A program made the translations under genes and the position numbers. The notes under the pieces are model-generated. The model was given only the letters and a program-made list of their open reading frames with translations. It had not been told where the DNA came from and made no database searches. From the NCBI RefSeq assembly GCF_035668035.1, contig NZ_JAYMYJ010000082.1, positions 1 to 64,000 of the forward strand: a DNA stretch of 64,000 bases. Direction: 5' to 3'. Of the stretch, positions 16,380-25,658 are shown one piece after another (positions within the stretch are counted from its first letter, which is position 1; the number at the start of each line of letters is the position of its first letter). The DNA is from Thiothrix phosphatis. GTDB lineage: Bacteria; Pseudomonadota; Gammaproteobacteria; Thiotrichales; Thiotrichaceae.

Positions 16380-17570
16380 ATGAGCACTATCGCCAAGCTG
16401 AATAACTGGCTGCAAGCTGGGCTGATCACACCAGCCCAACATGCCGCCATCCTCAACTTCGAAGCCCACCGGCCTCAAAGCGTCAACTGGTGGCTTTACA
16501 GCCTGATGATCCTGGGCGTCACCATTATCGGGCTAGGGATCATTTCCCTGATCGCGGCAAATTGGGCGGATATTCCCGACAGCGTCAAACTGGGCATAGA
16601 CTTCAGCCTGCTGACCGCACTGGCGGTGGCAATCTACTGGCAATACCCCAACCGCAGGCATGGTGCCTGGTTCGAAACACTGCTGACCGGGTTCATGCTG
16701 CTGTGCCTAGCAAGCATCGGGCTGATTGCGCAGATTTACCATATCGGCGGCCAATGGTATTACGCCTTGCTGTTTTGGGCAGGCATCACCGCCCTGCTTA
16801 GTCTGTACGCCCGTAGCCTGTTTGCCCGCTTCCTCTGGGTGACGCTGTTCCTGCACGGGCTGGCCTGGAGCGTGGCGGCGCTGCCCGACAACAGTTTCAG
16901 GTGGGAGGAAACGCCATCCATCCTATTGCTCACACCGCTATTGACGGCGCTGCTGCATTACCTCGCCACCCATGTGAAACCGCTGCACGGCTATGCCAGC
17001 AGCCTGTTTTTCTGGTTCCAACTCAGCGCCATCGTCGCGCTGGCGTTTGCGGACATCACCCGTTCCAGTGGGGAAATGAATGATTACCGCGCTATCTGGT
17101 ACCTGCCCGCCTACCTCACAGCGGCCATCCTGGCGGTGGGCATACTGCTGTCCAAGCATTACCGGCTGTTGAACCGGCTATTGCTGTTGGCCGCATTGAC
17201 GCTGCTGCTGCTGTACTACCACCCGGATCTGCTGTTTACGGGTGCCCAACGCTATGCCTTGTTCGGTTTTACGCCTCACGCCGATGTCAGTTTCTGGCAG
17301 GCGGATGACATCCGCGCGCCGATCCTGACCTTGCTGATCCTATTCCTGTACGCAGTCCATGCGGGCAATAGTGGCCATCAGCGCACCTTCAGCCTAATCA
17401 CCTTCCTGATCGGCTTGCGCTTTGTGGTGCTGTATTTCCAGGCGATGGGGGGATTGGCCGCCACTGGCGTCGGCCTGATCATTTCCGGCGCGTTGATCAT
17501 CGCCATGGCATGGCTGTGGTACAAAGGCCGTGACCGTTTCCGCCAATGGGCCAGGGGGTTGCAAGCATGA
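16380..17570 (+). CDS. DUF2157 polytopic membrane protein
   Basis: 396 aa. The N-terminus (LNNWLQAGLITPAQHAAILNFE) is the characteristic DUF2157 opening: a short helical pair before the first membrane segment. About ten hydrophobic helices follow, starting at about residue 40. Function unknown for the family. Its TGA overlaps the ATG of the next gene (ATGA), and in many bacteria DUF2157 genes sit beside GDYXXLXY genes, as here. It is divergent from the ImpA-like protease gene with 162 nt between. Confidence 0.85.
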   Translation: MSTIAKLNNWLQAGLITPAQHAAILNFEAHRPQSVNWWLYSLMILGVTIIGLGIISLIAANWADIPDSVKLGIDFSLLTALAVAIYWQYPNRRHGAWFETLLTGFMLLCLASIGLIAQIYHIGGQWYYALLFWAGITALLSLYARSLFARFLWVTLFLHGLAWSVAALPDNSFRWEETPSILLLTPLLTALLHYLATHVKPLHGYASSLFFWFQLSAIVALAFADITRSSGEMNDYRAIWYLPAYLTAAILAVGILLSKHYRLLNRLLLLAALTLLLLYYHPDLLFTGAQRYALFGFTPHADVSFWQADDIRAPILTLLILFLYAVHAGNSGHQRTFSLITFLIGLRFVVLYFQAMGGLAATGVGLIISGALIIAMAWLWYKGRDRFRQWARGLQA

Positions 17571-18061
17571 ACCGACGTATCCTGCTGATTGTGGCGTTGG
17601 CCTTGCCCATACTGGTGCTGGGTGTGGACGCTTTCATGCATCACCTACAACGTGCCAACGGCGAAGCGGTGACGTTGCCGATAGAAGGCTTTGACCCGCG
17701 CGACCTGTTATCCGGCCACTACCTGCAATACCGGGTGGACTACGGGGTGGAAAATGGCTGTGACGGATACATCGGCGCGGCCAGCGTTTGCCTGCGCCCC
17801 ACGCGCGGCATTTATCCACGGGGCGATTTACCCGCAGATTGTGGGCTGTTCATCCAAGGGCATTGCGACGACCATGGGATTTTTCTGGCAGATATTGAGC
17901 GTTTTTATATTCCAGAGGAATATGCGCAAAGTTTGGAAGACAAAGTGCGCGACCATCAAGGGGAGTTGGCGCTGTCAGTCGATCGGCAAGGCAACGCCGC
18001 CATCCGCGACCTGCTGATTGACGGCAAGCCGTGGAAGGAAGTGGCGCAAACCAGCCATTAG
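17567..18061 (+). CDS. GDYXXLXY-domain membrane-anchored protein
   Basis: 164 aa from ATG at 17567, which overlaps the upstream stop; the ATG seven codons earlier lies inside DUF2157. A single N-terminal membrane helix is followed by a periplasmic domain with DPRDLLSGHYLQYRVDY, the family motif with H in place of D in GDY. A PxEYAxxLE segment (IPEEYAQSLED) near residue 119 is also typical. Function unknown; always found with DUF2157. The last bases overlap the convergent ferredoxin gene by 4 nt. Confidence 0.8.
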   Translation: MNRRILLIVALALPILVLGVDAFMHHLQRANGEAVTLPIEGFDPRDLLSGHYLQYRVDYGVENGCDGYIGAASVCLRPTRGIYPRGDLPADCGLFIQGHCDDHGIFLADIERFYIPEEYAQSLEDKVRDHQGELALSVDRQGNAAIRDLLIDGKPWKEVAQTSH

Positions 18062-18360
18062 CGCCACGGCTCCCAGTCCTTCCCCATTTCCGGCACATTC
18101 AACACCAGGTCGGAGCAAGGCAGGCTGACACAGGGCAGCAACCTGCCCGCCGCCGCATCCTCCTCAAACAACGCCAACGGCTCGCCGTCAGGATAACGGA
18201 CTTCCCCCGACACAATTTGTGCCATGCATACGCCACAAACCCCGCCTCCGCAACCCCAGGGCACCGGAACTTCCTGCCGCAAAGCAGCCTGCAACAAGGT
18301 TTCGCCGTCGTTTACCTGGAAACGACAGCCAGTGTTCAGGATCGTGACGTTATAAGGCAT
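18058..18360 (-). CDS. Plant-type 2Fe-2S ferredoxin
   Basis: 100 aa from ATG at 18360 (MPYNVTILN). The cluster motif CGGGVCGVC with a later Cys (RLLPCVS) gives the C-x4-C-x2-C...C set of plant-type [2Fe-2S] ferredoxins; a Leu-Leu-Gln-Ala-Ala-Leu helix precedes it. Such proteins carry electrons in the cytoplasm for oxygenases and reductases. It is the last gene of the long hldE-waaA operon, 4 nt after the cytochrome gene. The electron partner is not evident here; the aldo/keto reductase and FAD oxidoreductase upstream are possible but unproven. Confidence 0.85.
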   Translation of the reverse strand: MPYNVTILNTGCRFQVNDGETLLQAALRQEVPVPWGCGGGVCGVCMAQIVSGEVRYPDGEPLALFEEDAAAGRLLPCVSLPCSDLVLNVPEMGKDWEPWR

Positions 18361-18364
18361 GGGG

Positions 18365-18733
18365 TCACGGCTTGGCAAAGTGGTAGTAGGTGTCGTTCAG
18401 GTAATCCGTCACTTTATCCAAATCCTCGTCGAACAGCCGTGCGCCAAGATTGGCGTCGCAACGGCGCACCTGCGCTGACAGCATGGCGTAATCCTGCATC
18501 TTGTGGTCAGCGCGGGTATAAACGCCAGAGTCATGGCAACTGATGCAGTTGGCGTCATGGATAGCCTGGCCAGACAATTCGCTGTTGGCGGTCGCCTGCG
18601 GCGGCGCATTGGGCGCAGTTTTCTGTTCCTGCGCCACGGGTGCCACAGCCGTATCGGTTTTGGTTTCGCCACATCCCACCAAGGAGCCTGCAACCATGCC
18701 CATTGCCAGCGCCAAAAGAGCCAATCGTTTCAT
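18365..18733 (-). CDS. Lipoprotein c-type cytochrome
   Basis: 122 aa. The start at 18733 is supported by AGGAGG exactly 6 nt upstream; the ATG at 18739 directly abuts that Shine-Dalgarno, though it overlaps the waaA stop (ATGA). The signal peptide ends SLVGC, a lipobox. One CISCH haem-attachment site lies at about 68-72 and a likely distal Met further on (KMQDYAML). A cytochrome of this size, anchored in the membrane, would shuttle electrons in the periplasm. It lies between waaA and the ferredoxin gene. Confidence 0.8.
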   Translation of the reverse strand: MKRLALLALAMGMVAGSLVGCGETKTDTAVAPVAQEQKTAPNAPPQATANSELSGQAIHDANCISCHDSGVYTRADHKMQDYAMLSAQVRRCDANLGARLFDEDLDKVTDYLNDTYYHFAKP

Positions 18734-18735
18734 TT

Positions 18736-20016
18736 TCATCCTCCTGATGTTTTCATCAGTGTGTTTATAGCATGAATCAGGCAATCCACCGCCCCTTGAT
18801 TCTGCTGGAAAAACTGTTTTGCTGCCTGCCCCGCACATTGCTGCGCTGCGGCATCCTGTAGCCAAACCAACAATTGTGCGGCCAAGCCCGCCTCATCCGG
18901 CACCAGAACCGCACCGCCTACGTCACAGAGCGCAGGGAAAATGTCCGCGAAATTGTGCACATGTTCGCCACTGACCACCGGCACGCCAAACGCAGCGGCC
19001 TCCAACGGATTATGCCCGCCATGCGCCACCAGGCTGCCGCCGATGAAAGCCACGTCCGCAGCTGCGTACCACAGCAACATTTCCCCCATGCTGTCACCCA
19101 CAACAATAGCGGTTTCCGGGGGAAAAACACCGCCCGCGCTGCGCCGCGCCACCGGCAAGCCGCTATCGGCACACAACGCCGCGACCGCTTCAAACCGTTC
19201 CGGATGGCGTGGCACCAGCACCAGCAGCAGCTCAGGCGACTGTTCACGCAAACGGGCAAACACCCGCAGGATGATGTCATCTTCCCCCTGATGGGTGCTG
19301 GCAGCCACCCACACCGGCCGCTGCCCGCCCCACTGGCTGCGCAGCCGCCTGCCCTGTTCCAAGGCCGCATCCGGAACCTGCAAGTCAAACTTGATATTGC
19401 CGCACACCCTGAGCTGTTCCGGGCGTGCGCCGAGTTGCTGGAAGCGCTGGGAATCCTGCCGGTCACGGGTGGCTATCACCTGCGCATGCGCCAGCGTTTC
19501 CCGCACCAGACTGGCAATCCGCGCATATCCTTGGGTGGAGCGGGCGGACAGGCGGGCATTGGCCAACAACAGCGGAATCCGCCGTTGGGTGCAGGTAGCG
19601 TAAAGGTTCGGCCAGATCTCGGTTTCCATCACCACCAGCAACTGAGGCTGCATGCGGTTCAGGAAGCGCGCCAGCGCATCCGGCAGGTCATATGGAAAAT
19701 AATAATGCAGCACTTTTTCGCCAAACAGGCGCTTGACGGTGTCGGAGCCAGTCGGCGTCGTGGTGGTCACCAGCAAGGGATGCTGCGGGTATTCTTGCAG
19801 CAAACGTCCAATCAGCGGGCGGGCAGCGATGGTTTCCCCCACCGACACCGCATGCAGCCAGATGCAAGGCCGCCCGGCAACGGGAACAAAGCCGAAACGT
19901 TCCCCCAACCGCCGCCGGTAGGCAGGATTGGCGCGGCTGCGCCATAACAGCCGCAGCACGAACAGCGGCGTCAGCCCGTACATCAGCAGCGAATACAGGA
20001 AACGGCGGATGCTCAC
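18736..20016 (-). CDS. waaA: 3-deoxy-D-manno-octulosonic acid (Kdo) transferase
   Basis: 426 aa from GTG at 20016, which overlaps the aldo/keto reductase stop (GTGA). N-terminal membrane anchor, then the GT30 signature: IWLHAVSVGETIAARPL, VMETEIWPNL, VAASTHQGEDDIIL, and the C-terminal NPLEAAAFGVPVVSG nucleotide-binding site. The enzyme adds Kdo from CMP-Kdo to the lipid A precursor on the inner leaflet. Length agrees with the family (about 425). hldE, the heptose-activation gene, begins the same operon, so two LPS-core steps are co-transcribed here. Confidence 0.96.
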   Translation of the reverse strand: MSIRRFLYSLLMYGLTPLFVLRLLWRSRANPAYRRRLGERFGFVPVAGRPCIWLHAVSVGETIAARPLIGRLLQEYPQHPLLVTTTTPTGSDTVKRLFGEKVLHYYFPYDLPDALARFLNRMQPQLLVVMETEIWPNLYATCTQRRIPLLLANARLSARSTQGYARIASLVRETLAHAQVIATRDRQDSQRFQQLGARPEQLRVCGNIKFDLQVPDAALEQGRRLRSQWGGQRPVWVAASTHQGEDDIILRVFARLREQSPELLLVLVPRHPERFEAVAALCADSGLPVARRSAGGVFPPETAIVVGDSMGEMLLWYAAADVAFIGGSLVAHGGHNPLEAAAFGVPVVSGEHVHNFADIFPALCDVGGAVLVPDEAGLAAQLLVWLQDAAAQQCAGQAAKQFFQQNQGAVDCLIHAINTLMKTSGG

Positions 20017-20804
20017 GCCCCCAGCGCCTCCAGCGCTGCCGCCACATTGTCACGCAAATGCTTAGGGTTGACCGTTCCCAGCACCACGCTGGTCGCTCCC
20101 GGCTGGGCAAAGATAAAACGCAGGGCATGCCCGACCGGATCGGCCCCACCGAACTTGTCCAGATGGCCACTGGCGAACGCCTTTTTCACCAATACGGCAC
20201 GCCCTTGCGCCACCGCAGCTGCCAGCACCGGCAATTCGTCGGTATAGGCCGGGTTGTAAGCAGCCATCACCACATCGCAACCCAGCTCATACGCCAGCAG
20301 GCCCCCTGCGGCGGTTTTCGAGGAAATGCCAACGGCGCGCACCCAACCTTCCTCCCGCATTTGCAGCAACGTATCCAGCGCCGCCGTTTCCCGCAGGATG
20401 CGCGCATCGTCACCATCGGAATGGATCAACACCACATCGAGATAATCGGTTTTCAACAGGCGCAGGCTATTCTCCATGCTTTGGCGGATGCCGTTGGCGG
20501 TAAAATCGAAATGGGATCCGCCGTCGTGGAAGCTTTCCCCCGCCTTGGTTTCGATCACCCAGTCGTGGCGGGAATTGGGCAACAACCTGCCGATACGTTC
20601 CTCGCTCAGGCCATAGGCAGGTGCCGTATCCAGCAGGTTGATGCCCAGATCGAAAGCCAGCGCCAGCAATTCGCGCGCCTCCCGGTCGGATGGCAACTCA
20701 AACCCCTGCGGATACTTGACGCCCTGGTTGCGCCCGAACTTGACCGTCCCCAACCCCAGCGGGCTGACCTCAATGCCGGTAGCCGCCAGCGGACGGCGCT
20801 TCAT
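20013..20804 (-). CDS. Aldo/keto reductase
   Basis: 263 aa from ATG at 20804 (ATGA overlap with the BPSS1780 gene). The AKR tetrad is visible: D and Y in NLLDTAPAYGLSEERIG, K in VIETKAG, H in VLIHSDGDD. C-terminal ATSVVLGTVNPKHLRDNV is the NADPH-binding end of the barrel. It reduces aldehydes or ketones with NAD(P)H; the substrate cannot be read from sequence. It is slightly shorter than the classical 310-330 aa members, like the ones often seen in gammaproteobacterial operons. GTGA coupling to waaA follows. Confidence 0.88.
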   Translation of the reverse strand: MKRRPLAATGIEVSPLGLGTVKFGRNQGVKYPQGFELPSDREARELLALAFDLGINLLDTAPAYGLSEERIGRLLPNSRHDWVIETKAGESFHDGGSHFDFTANGIRQSMENSLRLLKTDYLDVVLIHSDGDDARILRETAALDTLLQMREEGWVRAVGISSKTAAGGLLAYELGCDVVMAAYNPAYTDELPVLAAAVAQGRAVLVKKAFASGHLDKFGGADPVGHALRFIFAQPGATSVVLGTVNPKHLRDNVAAALEALGA

Positions 20805-21484
20805 CAAGCGAACAGCTCTTCGTAAGAAACGTAAATGGCCCCAACCGTCACCGGCATCACCACCAACAGCCCCAGCCCGAACGGGATGGAACCAATAATC
20901 CCCAGCACGGCATAAATCAGGAACAGCACCAGCAAGGGCGCGATTTGGGTGACCGCAGTGCTGACACAGGTTTTCAACGCTTCCATCACGGGCATGCCAC
21001 GGAACAGCATCAACGCCGGGGTGTAATTGAAGACGATGAACGACGCAAACCCGACCAGCAGCATGAACGCCATTCCGCCCACACCAAAGCCACCGACGCC
21101 AACGGTCGCACCGCGCAGCAGGTTGTCGCCAATAAAAGCGGCGCTGATAATGGCGATGACAATCGCCGCCGCAAACATGACCCCCCCCAGCAGCAGGAAC
21201 TGGTTACGCTTCTGCGGGTTCACCAGCACCGACCACAGATGCTCAAGCTTGACCGGATTGCCCGCCTTGGATTGTTGCGCGGCGTACAACATGCCCGCGA
21301 CCAACGCTGGCATGATCAGCAAGAGGATAATCTGGCCAATAATCGGCAATACGCTCAACACAATGGCACCAACCCCACCGATCAGCGCCATCAGCACCCA
21401 GGTCACCATATCTTTGGAAAAAATTCCCCACCCTGCTTTGTACCAATCCACTGCGCGGCTCGCAGGAATATTTTTGACTGACAT
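20804..21484 (-). CDS. BPSS1780-family membrane protein
   Basis: 226 aa with about five or six membrane helices. It begins with a soluble N-terminus ASRAVDWYKAGWGIFSK, the typical opening of the BPSS1780 family. An AGGAG Shine-Dalgarno lies 8 nt before the ATG. Function unknown; the family is found in proteobacterial inner membranes. The gene starts 78 nt after the FAD oxidoreductase and its stop overlaps the aldo/keto reductase start. Confidence 0.75.
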   Translation of the reverse strand: MSVKNIPASRAVDWYKAGWGIFSKDMVTWVLMALIGGVGAIVLSVLPIIGQIILLLIMPALVAGMLYAAQQSKAGNPVKLEHLWSVLVNPQKRNQFLLLGGVMFAAAIVIAIISAAFIGDNLLRGATVGVGGFGVGGMAFMLLVGFASFIVFNYTPALMLFRGMPVMEALKTCVSTAVTQIAPLLVLFLIYAVLGIIGSIPFGLGLLVVMPVTVGAIYVSYEELFA

Positions 21485-21562
21485 AACACGATCTCCTTGA
21501 TGAGTTTTTCTGGCAAACGTTTTGTGACTGCGACGTGCGTCGTGTACTGGTTATAGTTTTGT

Positions 21563-22765
21563 TCAAAGCCCGCTGAAATTTACGGAATCCCAAGCAGTTT
21601 TGGCGACCGGCGGTGTTGGCAAATTTTCTGCCGCCGCGCCTGATGCCGATTTTGCCATGCCCAGTTCCGATTGCAAATGGCCGGACAACAGCGGTGCAAA
21701 CGCCAGCTTGGTCGGCCAGGCGGCGATGACATTGGCGAGGCGGACAAACACTGGTTGGTCTGGGCGGCCACCATCCAACTGGTGCCCCTCGGCGCGGTCA
21801 ACGTTCCAGGCCGCCCATTCCAGGGCGCTGAAATCCAACCACGGCAACAGATCGGCCAATTCGTGGCGGGCGGTGGCGATCGCCTCCTCCGCCGGTTTGC
21901 CTGCGCCCAGTTCCGCTGGTTGCCCACCGACATACCACACCACCCTGCCCTGCGCGTCCCGGTGCGAAGTAATGGTGGCGCGCGGTTTGTCGCTCATCCC
22001 CAGCGCATGTGCGTAAACCATCGGCAAATCGCCCCGCGCCAGCACCATTTGCAAGGGGCGGCGTTGCATCTGCGGCAACCTATGCCCCTGCCCGGCCAAC
22101 ACCGCCAGCAAGGTTTCATTGCCCGCGCCTGCGGCCAGGACAATCTGCCGCGCCTCGATTTCCAATCCAGCACCATCCGGCAGCACTGCATGGTAACTGT
22201 ATCCCTGCCCCGCCTGCTGCAAGCCGGAATCTTGTACATTGATTTGGATCAGCCCATCCGCCAGTTGTTCCCGCAGCGTTTCCAGCAACGAAGGCACATC
22301 CAGCACTGGCTCATCCAGACGGTACAGGCCGCCGTGAAAACGGGTGTCGCGGAACAGTTCGGGGTAATCCGCAGGCGGCAGCGCCTCCATCCGGCTTTTC
22401 ATCAGCTTGCTGGCGAAAAAGCCGGTCATGCGCGAGCCGATCCCAGCGGAAGTCCACAGCAGTTGCGATTCCGCCAGTATCCTGACCTTGCTTAAATCAA
22501 CCGGACTTTCGCCGTTGAGCGCCGCCCGCCAGATACCCGGCATCTCGCCAATGGCCAGCGCGGCACCGGTCAGCTTGCCAGTGAGGGCGTATTTGGTGCC
22601 GCCGTGGATGATGCCCTGGGAGGCGATGGTTTGCCCCTTGCCCAATTCATCCGCCGCCAGCACGGCGTTGCAGCCTTGCGCGCGCAGTTCCGCCAGCAGC
22701 CACAAACCGGCGATGCCGCCGCCCACAATCAACACATCCACCGTCAAATTCTGAGGATTTGCCAC
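21563..22765 (-). CDS. FAD-dependent oxidoreductase (DAO family)
   Basis: 400 aa. An N-terminal dinucleotide fold (VLIVGGGIAGLWLLAEL) is followed by a TIASQGIIHGGTKYAL segment typical of glycerol-3-phosphate-dehydrogenase-like DAO enzymes. A second FAD-contact strand is IVLAAGAGNETLLA. There is no signal peptide or Fe-S motif. The substrate is unknown; the protein is about 100 aa shorter than GlpD. It lies 3 nt behind the J-domain gene. Confidence 0.82.
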   Translation of the reverse strand: MANPQNLTVDVLIVGGGIAGLWLLAELRAQGCNAVLAADELGKGQTIASQGIIHGGTKYALTGKLTGAALAIGEMPGIWRAALNGESPVDLSKVRILAESQLLWTSAGIGSRMTGFFASKLMKSRMEALPPADYPELFRDTRFHGGLYRLDEPVLDVPSLLETLREQLADGLIQINVQDSGLQQAGQGYSYHAVLPDGAGLEIEARQIVLAAGAGNETLLAVLAGQGHRLPQMQRRPLQMVLARGDLPMVYAHALGMSDKPRATITSHRDAQGRVVWYVGGQPAELGAGKPAEEAIATARHELADLLPWLDFSALEWAAWNVDRAEGHQLDGGRPDQPVFVRLANVIAAWPTKLAFAPLLSGHLQSELGMAKSASGAAAENLPTPPVAKTAWDSVNFSGL

Positions 22766-22768
22766 AAG

Positions 22769-23938
22769 TTACCCCTTGATTACATACGAACGGCTGATCC
22801 AATCATGCAACAGCATATTGTTGAAACTCATCATGAAAGCGTTGATCCATACTGTGATCTTGAAACCCACGATGCACAGACAAGCGAAGAATCCCCGCAG
22901 CAGGGAATGATACCAGGACATACGCCCCCCTTTGCCATTGACCACCTGCAAGCGTAACAGTTTCTTGCCAATACTGGCCTGCCACGGCGATGCTTCGAGC
23001 AACGGCATCAACAGCAGGAAATAGGCCAGGGCACTGTTCAGCCTGAATGTAGACAGTGTGTCATCATTCATATTCATCTCCAAAGCAGCCAGCACAGCCT
23101 CCAGCCCGGACATGAAGGCCACAAAAACCAGAATATCGAGGCAAAAAGCGGCAATGCGCGAATAATAATGCGACACACGCGGATGAATGCCCGTCCGCGT
23201 CGGTTTGCCATCCGCACTGTGGCTTTCCAGATACGGCAAGACAGCATCCAGTTGGCTGGCCGGGAACATCTGGCTGTATTCCCGCCACTTGCCATCCCAG
23301 GCAAACACCTGATTGAAGTAATTCAGCACCGGCGGTTTGAAAAACAGGGCCTTTTTCTGCCAGGCGATTTCATTGGCTTCAGCCACCATTCCAAACAGGC
23401 GGTCACCCGCCTCTGCCCGGAATTCAATATCCAGCAAGGAGGGATTACGCTCGATAAACTTCCATAACGCCACATCGGAACCGGCATTTTGGGCCTGGAA
23501 AGCCGTCTTTACTTGTTCAAACAAAGCCTCCCAATCCGCATTCCGGTTAGGGAACCAGTCTGCATCCGATGGCCCTGCTGGCGTATTGGCAGGCTCCACA
23601 GGCTCTGGAAGCACTTCAGCCACAGGTGCCGCCAGACAAATTTCCACAGTTTCATCCATCCCCGTAAAGTCTGTCCCTGGCAGCGCAGGCAGAGGAACTT
23701 CAACTTGCACTGATGACCCAGGTTCCGGTATGGGATCAGGCGGTGCCAGCGTTTCAGGCCCCTCCCATTGCCATTCAGATTCGCTGTAAAGCAGCGCCTG
23801 CTTATAGGCGTCATGCAGTTCACGGAAGGCTTGCGGATCGTCATCCGGGCGATTCTGCTTCAACAGCCGGGCATAGCTGCGCTTGATGGCCTTTTTGTCC
23901 GCATACGGCTCAATGCCAAGGATTTGCCAACAGTCCAT
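22769..23938 (-). CDS. J-domain protein with C-terminal RDD membrane domain
   Basis: 389 aa. Residues 1-55 form a J domain (WQILGIEPYADKKAIKRSYARLL, FRELHDAYKQAL); the HPD tripeptide appears as RPD in KQNRPDDDPQAF, as in relatives that pair with HscC. An acidic Pro-rich linker follows (about 60-125), then a helical region, and from about 250 an RDD-like domain with three or four membrane helices (SRIAAFCLDILVF, SIGKKLLRLQVVN). The ATG overlaps the hscC TGA. It likely recruits the HscC chaperone to a membrane site, by analogy with DjlC-type proteins. Confidence 0.85.
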   Translation of the reverse strand: MDCWQILGIEPYADKKAIKRSYARLLKQNRPDDDPQAFRELHDAYKQALLYSESEWQWEGPETLAPPDPIPEPGSSVQVEVPLPALPGTDFTGMDETVEICLAAPVAEVLPEPVEPANTPAGPSDADWFPNRNADWEALFEQVKTAFQAQNAGSDVALWKFIERNPSLLDIEFRAEAGDRLFGMVAEANEIAWQKKALFFKPPVLNYFNQVFAWDGKWREYSQMFPASQLDAVLPYLESHSADGKPTRTGIHPRVSHYYSRIAAFCLDILVFVAFMSGLEAVLAALEMNMNDDTLSTFRLNSALAYFLLLMPLLEASPWQASIGKKLLRLQVVNGKGGRMSWYHSLLRGFFACLCIVGFKITVWINAFMMSFNNMLLHDWISRSYVIKG

Positions 23939-25635
23939 CAGAACAGGCCATCCTGCTCGAAACGGTCAAGAATGCTGGCGAACTCTTCCCGCGCCTGCCG
24001 GACTTCTTCTGTATCCTGCCGTTCCAGCACGGATTCAAACCAGCGCAGGGCGTTCTGGATTTCATCACGTTCGTAACCCAAACGGCCTTCATACAGACGC
24101 TCCGCCCGGGCAATCAGGGCAATATTGGCTTCATCTTCACGGGGGTGGAATTTGAGTGTGGCCAGCTTATCCTTACTGGCCTGAATATCGCGCTCCGACA
24201 ATTGCGTCGGCGTATTCAGCACCATCTTGTAATATTTCTCGCCGGTGGAAAAAACTTCCACGTCGACTTCCAGCACGCCGTTGATGTCGTAACTAAAGCG
24301 CACATCCGCCCCTTCCTGCCCACGTTTGGCTTTGGGCAGCCGAATTTCCAGCTCACCCAAGCGGATATTGTTTTTCACCAAGCGACTTTCACCCTGATAA
24401 AACTCCAGCTTGAGCTTGCTTTGGTTATCCCCAGCAGTGACATAACGGTTGACCTTGCTGACCGGCACGATGGTATTGCGCTCGAGAATAGGGCTGAACA
24501 AATCCCCTTGCTGGCCTAGCGAATCATTCTCGTTGTAAGTGCCGACACCCAACGAATACGGGCAAATATCGGTCAACACCATATCTTCCAGTGCCGCATC
24601 GCGGGCTTTCAGGCCAGCCTGGATCGCCGCCCCCATCGCCACCACCAGATCAGGGTCGAGATTGGCGGCTGGCATACGCCGGAACATTTTCGCAATCATG
24701 GAGCGAAAAAAATGCATCCGGGTAGCACCCCCTACCAGGATCACCTCATCCAGCTCGCCTGGGCGAAGCTTGGCATCGCGCAGGGCTGTTTCAATCGGAC
24801 GCTGAATACGTTGCAGCAAGGGTTCAGACAGACGAATGAAATCATCACGCCGGATGCTGACCGCCTGGGTTTGCGCTTCTATAAACCGCTCGACATGCAC
24901 CACATCCGCCGAATTCAACTGGCGCTTGGCCTGCTCCATCTGCGCGTAGACTTTCTGCAAATCTTTGGAATTGAGCTTTTTGCGGGAAATATCAGCCAGT
25001 GTGAGGAAATGATTGACCAGCACTTCACGGAAATCCTCGCCCCCCAGAAAATTATCGCCAGCGGAAGCATGCACCTCCAGCACGCCTTCAAAGTATTCCA
25101 TGATGGACACATCGAACGTACCACCGCCCAAATCCACCACCATGAAATGCGTGTGTTCCGGCGTTTCATGCAATCCGTAAGCAATGGCTGCGGCTGTGGG
25201 TTCATTGACCAGTCGCTCGACTTTCAGGCCAGCCAGTTCCCCGGCCAGAATGGTGGCCTTGCGCTGCTCGTTGTTGAAGTAGGCAGGCACACTGATAACG
25301 GCTTCAGTCACCATTTCACCCAGAAAAGTTTCTGCGTCTTCCTTCAGGCTTTTCAGCACAAACGCAGACAGCTCCGGCGCGGTGTAATGCTTTTTCAGGG
25401 CAACCTTGCGGTCGGTGCCCATGTAACGCTTGAACACGGAAGCCGTGGTATCAGGGTGGGTCAGCAAGCGTTCCTGCGCCGTTTTGCCCACCAGCACCGT
25501 GTCATCCTTGCTGAGATGCACCACCGATGGGGTGAGGAAATCCCCCAGGCGATTCGGGATCAGTTCCACCTTAGCGTCTTTCCAGACCGCGCAGGCGCTA
25601 TTGGTTGTACCCAGATCAATGCCGATAATTGTCAT
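23938..25635 (-). CDS. hscC: HscC-type Hsp70 chaperone
   Basis: 565 aa, close to HscC (about 560) and shorter than DnaK (about 640). The N-terminal ATPase signatures are intact: GIDLGTTNSACAVW, LVNEPTAAAIAYGL, VVDLGGGTFDVSIM, VILVGGATRMHFF. A substrate-binding beta domain follows (DICPYSLGVGTYNEND) with a short alpha lid. HscC is a specialised Hsp70 with its own J partner; here that partner is the next gene, overlapping by ATGA. It starts 23 nt after hldE. Confidence 0.9.
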   Translation of the reverse strand: MTIIGIDLGTTNSACAVWKDAKVELIPNRLGDFLTPSVVHLSKDDTVLVGKTAQERLLTHPDTTASVFKRYMGTDRKVALKKHYTAPELSAFVLKSLKEDAETFLGEMVTEAVISVPAYFNNEQRKATILAGELAGLKVERLVNEPTAAAIAYGLHETPEHTHFMVVDLGGGTFDVSIMEYFEGVLEVHASAGDNFLGGEDFREVLVNHFLTLADISRKKLNSKDLQKVYAQMEQAKRQLNSADVVHVERFIEAQTQAVSIRRDDFIRLSEPLLQRIQRPIETALRDAKLRPGELDEVILVGGATRMHFFRSMIAKMFRRMPAANLDPDLVVAMGAAIQAGLKARDAALEDMVLTDICPYSLGVGTYNENDSLGQQGDLFSPILERNTIVPVSKVNRYVTAGDNQSKLKLEFYQGESRLVKNNIRLGELEIRLPKAKRGQEGADVRFSYDINGVLEVDVEVFSTGEKYYKMVLNTPTQLSERDIQASKDKLATLKFHPREDEANIALIARAERLYEGRLGYERDEIQNALRWFESVLERQDTEEVRQAREEFASILDRFEQDGLF

Positions 25636-25658
25636 ATTGTGCTGGCCTTCACTTGCTG

